Positions 7,405-11,835 of a DNA stretch of 11,835 nt are shown piece after piece (the first letter of the stretch is position 1; every line of letters starts with the position of its first letter). The DNA comes from Cudoniella acicularis (Eukaryota; Ascomycota; Leotiomycetes; Helotiales; Helotiaceae), in NCBI GenBank assembly GCA_013054445.1, contig JAAMPI010001648.1, positions 1 to 11,835 of the forward strand. Reading direction: 5' to 3'. The notes under the pieces are model-generated. The model did not search any database, had not been told where the DNA came from, and saw nothing but the letters and a program-made list of their open reading frames with translations. Both the position numbers and the translations under genes were made by a program.

Positions 7405-7620
7405 TCATTCAGAATCTGAACTTTGCGCTGCCGTATCCGCGCTAAAGCGTTCCTCAAGCGTCTGAAAGAGGAAATTGATGGTGGTGTCAGCAGAAGGCTC
7501 GAAAGAAACGAGATTACTCATTGAGTAGACATTTGAGATGGGGCATTTCAGCATTCGGCGCACGAAGTACAGGGTTGGAAAGAGGCACAAGACACTTTTA
7601 GAGATGTTTAGCTTGTTCCA
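7405..7620 (-). other. Coding-like open frame without a start codon
   Basis: A 72-codon minus-strand frame is open from just after a TGA (7621) to a TGA at 7405. It has protein-like composition and an acidic serine-rich end (FSADTAAQSSDSE). No ATG lies near its start; the first internal ATG is at about 7554. No family is recognised. It could be the last exon of a lost gene or a chance frame. Confidence 0.2.
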
Positions 7621-7621
7621 T

Positions 7622-7912
7622 CACGAGAAGATAACTAAGCGACTAAGGGAAATTCCATGCCACTTTCGAGATTAAAAGTCTTCTTCAGTCATTTTCAGTT
7701 GCGCTTACGTACTGTCAACGTCGAAGGTTCCCCTTTCGGGCCCCTATCTTACCTCGCTTAACCCTTGGTTCGTGCAGTGACCCCTCGTTTTCGGCAGAAT
7801 TCCACATTTAGAGGCGGTAACAGGGGGTAAGTCGTTGACCACAGCCCACGAGCAACTCCAAGCCATCCTTCATAAACCTCTCAACTGTTCATCCCCGGGC
7901 AGGAAAATAACC
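7622..7912 (+). promoter_or_regulatory. Upstream region and leader of the 2EXR gene
   Basis: The C/T-rich segment CCCCTTTCGGGCCCCTATC near 7730-7750 may lie near the transcription start. An ATG at 7657 opens a 34-codon ORF ending at 7761, which would be an upstream ORF only if transcription began before it. The main frame is open upstream of ATG 7913, but only from TTG-type codons, so the start is set at 7913. Confidence 0.3.
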
Positions 7913-8722
7913 ATGGCAGAAGTCTTGCAGCCAGATGATACCCTCGTCTCTCAATTAGAGTCCACGCTGGTCTTACAACTTGTAGCCACCCCCTCATTTA
8001 CGCTCTTCCCCCTCCTCCCCACCGAACTCCGCCTCAAGATCTGGGAACATGTCCACGAAAATGCCCCTCCACAAAAACTCCCCTTTTACCTCTGCAAATC
8101 GGACCTCGATTTCTTACGCTTAAAACGGAAGGCATGCCATAATTACCCTCATATCTTCGCTGGGGCGATGAGCAGCGTCCCTCCCCTTTTGCATGTATCT
8201 CAAGAGGCTAGGAGCGTAGCGCTGCAACACTATTCTGTCGGCTTCGACATTTCGCGCATGGTGTCTCTCGGCCGCCACGAAACGGACGTTGATACGTATA
8301 CGACGTGTTCGCACGAAGTTGCTATGGAGGAGGAGAATAAGAAGATATATTGGGATCGCAATAAGGATGTTGTGTTTTTGGACGAGGGCGGGTGGATGGG
8401 AGAGGGGAAGGCGCGGTATGTGTGGGGTGGGAAGACCGGAGTAAGGTTTGGGAAGATGCACACCGTTATGATCACATATTTAACTTTGAAGGCGTGTATT
8501 ATGGGGGGATATCTTAGTTGGGAAGGTATAGAAACGTTGCTTGTTTTGTTGCCTGCGCATTGGAAGAGGGGCGTTCATATGGGGCTTTTGAACGAGGCGA
8601 GGAGGGATGTGCATTTATTTTTGAAGAATATGGGGATTGAGGCGGGTGAGGCGCGTGCTGTGGAGGTTAAGATTGGTTGTGATTTGGAGAAGTTGGTGGA
8701 CCCGGATTTTGTGACCTTGTGA
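7913..8722 (+). CDS. 2EXR domain-containing protein
   Basis: An intact single-exon gene of 269 residues. The start is ATG 7913 in an excellent context (ACCATGGC). Residues 29-50 carry the family signature FTLFPLLPTELRLKIWEHVH, including the E-L-R-x-x-I-W core, and residues 90-107 carry the second conserved block PPLLHVSQEARSVALQHY. A third block, KKIYWDRNKDVVFLDEGG, is at 143-160, where family members have their K-x-Y-x-D-x-x-x-D-V segment. 2EXR proteins form a large fungal family related to F-box-like domains; their biochemical role is unknown to me and the link to ubiquitin ligases is inference. No signal peptide or membrane segment is seen. Codon use shifts from C-ending in the first half to G- and T-ending in the second, but the frame is unbroken. 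Its right-hand neighbour is a dead GTPase gene. Confidence 0.85.
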   Translation: MAEVLQPDDTLVSQLESTLVLQLVATPSFTLFPLLPTELRLKIWEHVHENAPPQKLPFYLCKSDLDFLRLKRKACHNYPHIFAGAMSSVPPLLHVSQEARSVALQHYSVGFDISRMVSLGRHETDVDTYTTCSHEVAMEEENKKIYWDRNKDVVFLDEGGWMGEGKARYVWGGKTGVRFGKMHTVMITYLTLKACIMGGYLSWEGIETLLVLLPAHWKRGVHMGLLNEARRDVHLFLKNMGIEAGEARAVEVKIGCDLEKLVDPDFVTL

Positions 8723-9002
8723 GATGTGGTTCTGTACCAGGAGTTAACGACAGATTCAGATTCTACTTTAAACGAGAATGATCCGTATAGTGCAGCTTCT
8801 GTGTGTTGACGGGAGCGAGCTGCCGAATGTCGACATGTCTTAGCTCTCAAAAGCAATCTGTGGCGTTTGATGTCTAGGACAAGAAGCCCGGCAAGACCAG
8901 CCCCGGCACATATAAGGCTATCAATGCCAAAACCGCAGAGTCAAGTGCGGGAATTGTGGGCTGATTTAGAATGGCCAGCCAGAGCCTTGGTGAGAAGCAG
9001 CA

Positions 9003-9430
9003 CCTCCAGGCTTTTTCGATGACCCAAAATTTGCCAGCGACTCAATCCCTCTTAACGGATATGATGATATTCCATAGGTAAGTATTCTAGGCTTCTCAAG
9101 TCATGTTTCTGAATTTGCCAAAGAAAAAGTATTGTCATCGCAGTCATGTGCGTCACTGGTTCCGGGAAGAGCACATTCATCAAGACAGTTTCAGGTCGAA
9201 ATCATATTATTGTTGGCAACGGCCTATCACCCAGCTTATCATCACAGCACACATATCTTTAAAATCCACACAAGCAAAGTCCACGTTTACAACTTCACCC
9301 ACAAAAACAGAAGCTGTACCCTACGACACCCACCACAACGACCGGCAAATCAGGGACCAAATACTTACATGGCTCAAAGACTCCTTGTCAAAGGCACTCA
9401 AATGAAGGGCATTGTCTTTTGTACTGAACC
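9003..9430 (+). pseudogene. P-loop GTPase (AIG1/MMR_HSR1-like) relic
   Basis: At 9131-9208 the plus strand reads IVIAVMCVTGSGKSTFIKTV, a Walker A/G1 loop of the fungal dynamin- or AIG1-like GTPases that normally read A-V-M-G-V-T-G-x-G-K-S-x-F-I. The usual first glycine is cysteine here. It continues to a TAA near 9260. Downstream pieces lie in other frames: VHVYNFTHKNR (about 9280-9312), DTHHNDRQIRDQILTWLKDS (about 9328-9387), where relatives carry D-T-P-G-F-x-D-T, and KGTQMKGIVF (about 9391-9420). Upstream, PPGFFDDPKFASDSIPLNGY (9003-9062) is followed by TAG directly before a GTAAGT donor at 9078, suggesting an upstream exon. At least two frameshifts, a stop and the loss of the G3 motif show it is dead. 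It converges on the HET relic. Confidence 0.6.
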
Positions 9431-9542
9431 AGTGATCCACAAATGGATACTAAAAGACATCCAGAAACCCATATGCGTAGATCCTATTCCCAGTGAGATC
9501 GAGAGACACTTTGATCCCCCACAGTTCCAGCCTTTGTATCAT

Positions 9543-11300
9543 TTACACAAGCTTGATATCCTTAACAAGGCCTCCCACAGCCCCGTTTTTGAATGCTTCA
9601 CCCTTCATTAATCCATGCACATAACACTCCCCCACCAGTGTATACGCGCCACCACCCCCTTGTCGCAATATGTAGGGCACATGACCACCTAAGAGTATAC
9701 AGAGGTGATCTCCGACCTTAGCATCTGGTGGAGCTAGGCACAGGTAACTTTTCCTAGTCGTACAGAGGGATCGCGTCCGAGATTTTGCACCCATCGCGAC
9801 CATAAATTTGCCAGCTAACTCCGCTGACGGTATGCTCATTGTGATATGCGATTCACCTCTGGAAACTGCAGCCTTCTATTTTAGCAAGCCCACATACGCC
9901 GAGTACCATTCGCCAACCTCGGAGCTTGCCTCTCGCTGTTCATATACAATATTGGCAATGAGGGTTCTCCAGAAGACCTCCACGGCCTCGGCTTGAGACC
10001 GAGATTCCCTCCAGCTACGGAGTTGCTCATCATACAGGTATCGAAATCGGTCGAAACTGCCAGTCGGGCCTTGAGTGAAAAAGTCAAGTCTCCCCGAGCT
10101 GAAGGTTATGTGATCTAAGATCACACCTTGGACCCTTAGTTGAGATTTTTGGCCATCGAATTTGATCTTTGGTTTTGCCCCTGCGCAAGCATCATAGAAG
10201 TGCGGTCTGGAGAAAGTAGTGTCGTGAACCAGGGGTACTAGACTATCCTCTGACCAGAATGATCAATCTGGCACCCATGACGGTAGTTTCAACAACTTAT
10301 TTGGGGACCCCTTGTTTGCATGCGCACTGCTGAGTATGTCGAGTGTCTGATGCATCTCTAGAATGCGAACCGTAGTATCTCGATATACCTGGGCGGTATC
10401 CATACTATAGTCTGGAATAATGCCAAGCCGGTCTGAATCGCATGCCAGCCCAAGTACTGCGTAAACTTTATCCCTAGGATCAGTAGGCGACATCACATGA
10501 CACCACTGAAGTAATTCCAGCACGGTCATGTTTAAATCGGGATTTTCCTCGCGCTCAGCGCATAACACATCCAGGACAGACAGGCTATTAGGTATTCTAG
10601 TTCCCGCCATGGACCTGCCCACAAAGCCTTCCGGAACCTCGCCATCAGCAGCAAGCCTTGGGAGCTGCGTAAATGTGTTCCACGGAAGAGAAAATTTCCC
10701 ACAAACAATGAGAAGTTCCTTGTTTAGCAAGAATTCCTGCACCATCCAAACTTGAGTCGACCATCTACGCGTCAAAAGAGACCTAAGCGCTCCCCATTGT
10801 GGATCTCGCGCATCTGGAAACCCATCTGGGTATTGGAATGCTCGGACTGGTAGTCTTGGGTCTTTAGGTTCGCCTTGGTGACTCTTAGTGTAGTCAAGAA
10901 GTTTTCTGGAGAGATTAAGACCACCATAATCAGTCGGTGATGCTGGTCCATTATGAGTAATGACTCTAGCGTCGTTACTGTATATTCTTCCCATAAGCTG
11001 TACTTGTTTGCTGCGCTCTGTGATGTCTGCCTGGTTGATGCATATAACATCAGCCCAAAATGTATTGGAGCCAGCCTTGCACACGGTCCGCAGATCTCGT
11101 AAGGCATCGTGCAAAGAAGCTGTAATACATATTCTTGATCCATCGTCCAATTCTATCCAGAAAGATTTCTTTGAGCTTCCCCAGACGTACGATATGGCTT
11201 GATATGATAGCCTTTGTGCCAGGTCTACATGCACGATTTTACATCGTAGACACTCTCCCCCGCGTCCATCCCTTAGATGCAGAATTCGAATATATGTTTG
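9543..11300 (-). pseudogene. HET-domain gene with two in-frame stops and no start codon
   Basis: A heterokaryon-incompatibility (HET, PF06985-type) gene, read as one continuous minus-strand frame of about 586 codons, near full family length. It shows IRILHLRDG (about 11289-11263), YQAISYVWGSS (about 11204), FWADVICINQADITERSKQV (about 11060) and RRWSTQVWMVQEF (about 10769). After the domain come LPSWVPD, then the C-terminal block KVGDHLCILLGGHVPYILR (about 9716) and GECYVHGLMKGE (about 9635), ending at TAA 9543. TGA at 10263-10265 and TAG at 9876-9878 break it, yet both sides stay in frame and no intron is needed. A GTATGT site before the second stop could allow a small in-frame intron, so that stop is less certain. 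There is no in-frame ATG before codon 81 of the HET part, and the 5' end runs into an LTR-like element. HET proteins trigger cell death on non-self fusion; a truncated HET domain piece (11300-10263) is the most it could make. Confidence 0.8.
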
Positions 11301-11459
11301 TCACGACCCCGAATTATGTGACTTGGTCACCTGGTCGGTTCAGGAGTTTAGGGGTTTAGGACCGAGGGGCTGAACTCATGAACTGGTGAACTCGCCACAT
11401 ACTAGCTATATACTCCCGTAAATGAGTCGTGGATAAATTAATTTTACTTGTTTGTTACA
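11299..11459. mobile_element. Short solo-LTR-like element
   Basis: The 161-bp segment begins TGTCACGACCCCG and ends TTTGTTACA, giving TGT...ACA termini with imperfect inversion (TGTCAC against TGTAAC). It contains a TATA-like TATATAC near 11407. This start and end resemble fungal LTRs. No target-site duplication is visible: the flanks are ATGTT and AAGCC. However, TGTTTGTCAC (11295-11304) and TGTTTGTTAC (11449-11458) form a near-perfect direct repeat across its edges. It removes the start of the HET gene: the HET frame's upstream stop (TGA 11301-11303) lies inside it. Confidence 0.45.
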
Positions 11460-11760
11460 AAGCCGCAATGCGACAAGCTACAGGGTATCGTCCTTCAAAT
11501 ACAGCGGGTTGCCCCTGAAATCTAGCGAGTAGATTGCTGTGCTCTGTAGAATGCAGCGAGGGAAAATCTAATCTAGCAACAAAATGAATAGACTCCGGCT
11601 CAACTCCCTGCGAAAGAATGCCCTGGATATGCAACAATACCTTTATCCCCGAAGTGGTTATTCCGCCATTCGAATTACCAACAAGAGTCCCTCCCTCGAA
11701 TTTTCAAGTATTAACCCCCGGCGAAATAATGTCGAGGATCGCTTGTGCTCCCTCCGCCAT
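11455..11760 (-). pseudogene. Unidentified coding remnant
   Basis: From ATG 11760 the minus strand reads M A E G A Q A I L D I I S P G V N T, then TGA at 11704-11706, then an open frame to TAA at 11455-11457. The second part reads like a real protein (GGTLVGNSNGGITTSGIKVL, VARLDFPSLHSTEHSNLLAR, RFQGQPAVFEGRYPVAC). The frame is also open for some codons above the ATG. No family is recognised. The TGA could be a decayed CGA or TGG codon, or the parts could be separate exons. It runs toward the HET relic but is in a different frame and separated by the LTR-like element. Confidence 0.3.
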
Positions 11761-11803
11761 CAGCACTGCCAGTCTGCCATCAAAAACCCAACTTCATCCC
11801 ACC

Positions 11804-11835
11804 ATGCCCTCAAAATCCCCCAAACCCCGCACTTC
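11804..11835 (+). CDS. Possible gene start running off the window
   Basis: ATG at 11804 has a near-ideal context (CCCACCATGCC) after a C/A-rich leader (AACCCAACTTCATCC) and reads M P S K S P K P R T to the window edge without a stop. An upstream in-frame ATG at 11729 gives a longer open frame of 35 codons, overlapping the minus-strand remnant. With only about ten codons no product can be named, but the context resembles a fungal start. Confidence 0.35.
   Translation, partial: MPSKSPKPRT

Noticed and set aside
9132..9611. 159-codon plus-strand ORF as an intact gene
   Set aside because: It starts without ATG, contains only the displaced middle blocks of the GTPase relic, and its end is antisense to the HET C-terminus.
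3248..9878. TAG read as glutamine (a changed genetic code) to explain the many in-frame TAGs
   Set aside because: Pezizomycotina nuclear genes use the standard code, the intact gene at 230-2116 ends with TAG, and RIP of CAG explains the pattern more simply, especially in repeat-rich DNA.
10263..10268. TGA in the HET gene as programmed readthrough
   Set aside because: The following bases are TCA, not the CTA context associated with readthrough, and a second stop follows downstream.
1..11835. tRNA, 5S rRNA and CRISPR-type arrays
   Set aside because: I saw no T-arm with paired acceptor stem, no 5S core, and no spaced palindromic repeats; the only regular array is the contiguous 18-bp minisatellite.

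Overview
The window looks like nuclear DNA of a filamentous ascomycete (Pezizomycotina). The evidence is two F-box-related gene families typical of that group (a double F-box-like protein and a 2EXR protein), a HET-domain gene, short introns with GTAAG donors and TACTAAC-like branch points, and C-to-T decay that resembles repeat-induced point mutation (RIP). I cannot name a genus.

Layout. Positions 1-2116 hold an intact single-exon gene for a 628-residue double F-box-like protein, with a pyrimidine-rich leader and a three-codon upstream ORF. Positions 2214-2795 are the 3' end of a Ty3/gypsy-type retroelement on the minus strand: an LTR, a polypurine tract and an AT-rich pol tail. Positions 2880-4380 hold a faint plus-strand gene head and a convergent, RIP-damaged four-exon gene on the minus strand for an acidic protein I do not recognise. 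Positions 4380-5950 are gene-free but contain an AT-rich degenerate repeat and an 18-bp minisatellite. Positions 5950-6981 (minus strand) are a three-exon relic of a DUF3435 tyrosine recombinase, the family that includes Starship captains. It keeps the box I arginine but ends before the rest of the catalytic domain. Positions 7913-8722 are an intact 2EXR gene. Positions 9003-9430 are a frameshifted P-loop GTPase relic. Positions 9543-11300 (minus strand) are a nearly full-length HET gene, open across 1.76 kb except for two in-frame stops, whose 5' end is cut by a short LTR-like element at 11299-11459. A further minus-strand coding remnant and a possible new gene start fill the right edge.

How it fits together. 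Two apparently live genes (230-2116 and 7913-8722) sit among dead ones. Six of the seven clear premature stops in the three best relics are TAG, the codon produced from CAG by a CpA-to-TpA change, so one decay process seems to have acted over most of the window. Genes of the HET, P-loop GTPase and DUF3435 types are common in accessory, transposon-rich fungal regions, and this looks like such a region. The most unusual items are the unrecognised acidic gene relic and the captain-type recombinase relic, both visible only after splicing and reading through TAG codons. All function calls come from reading motifs; no database search was possible.
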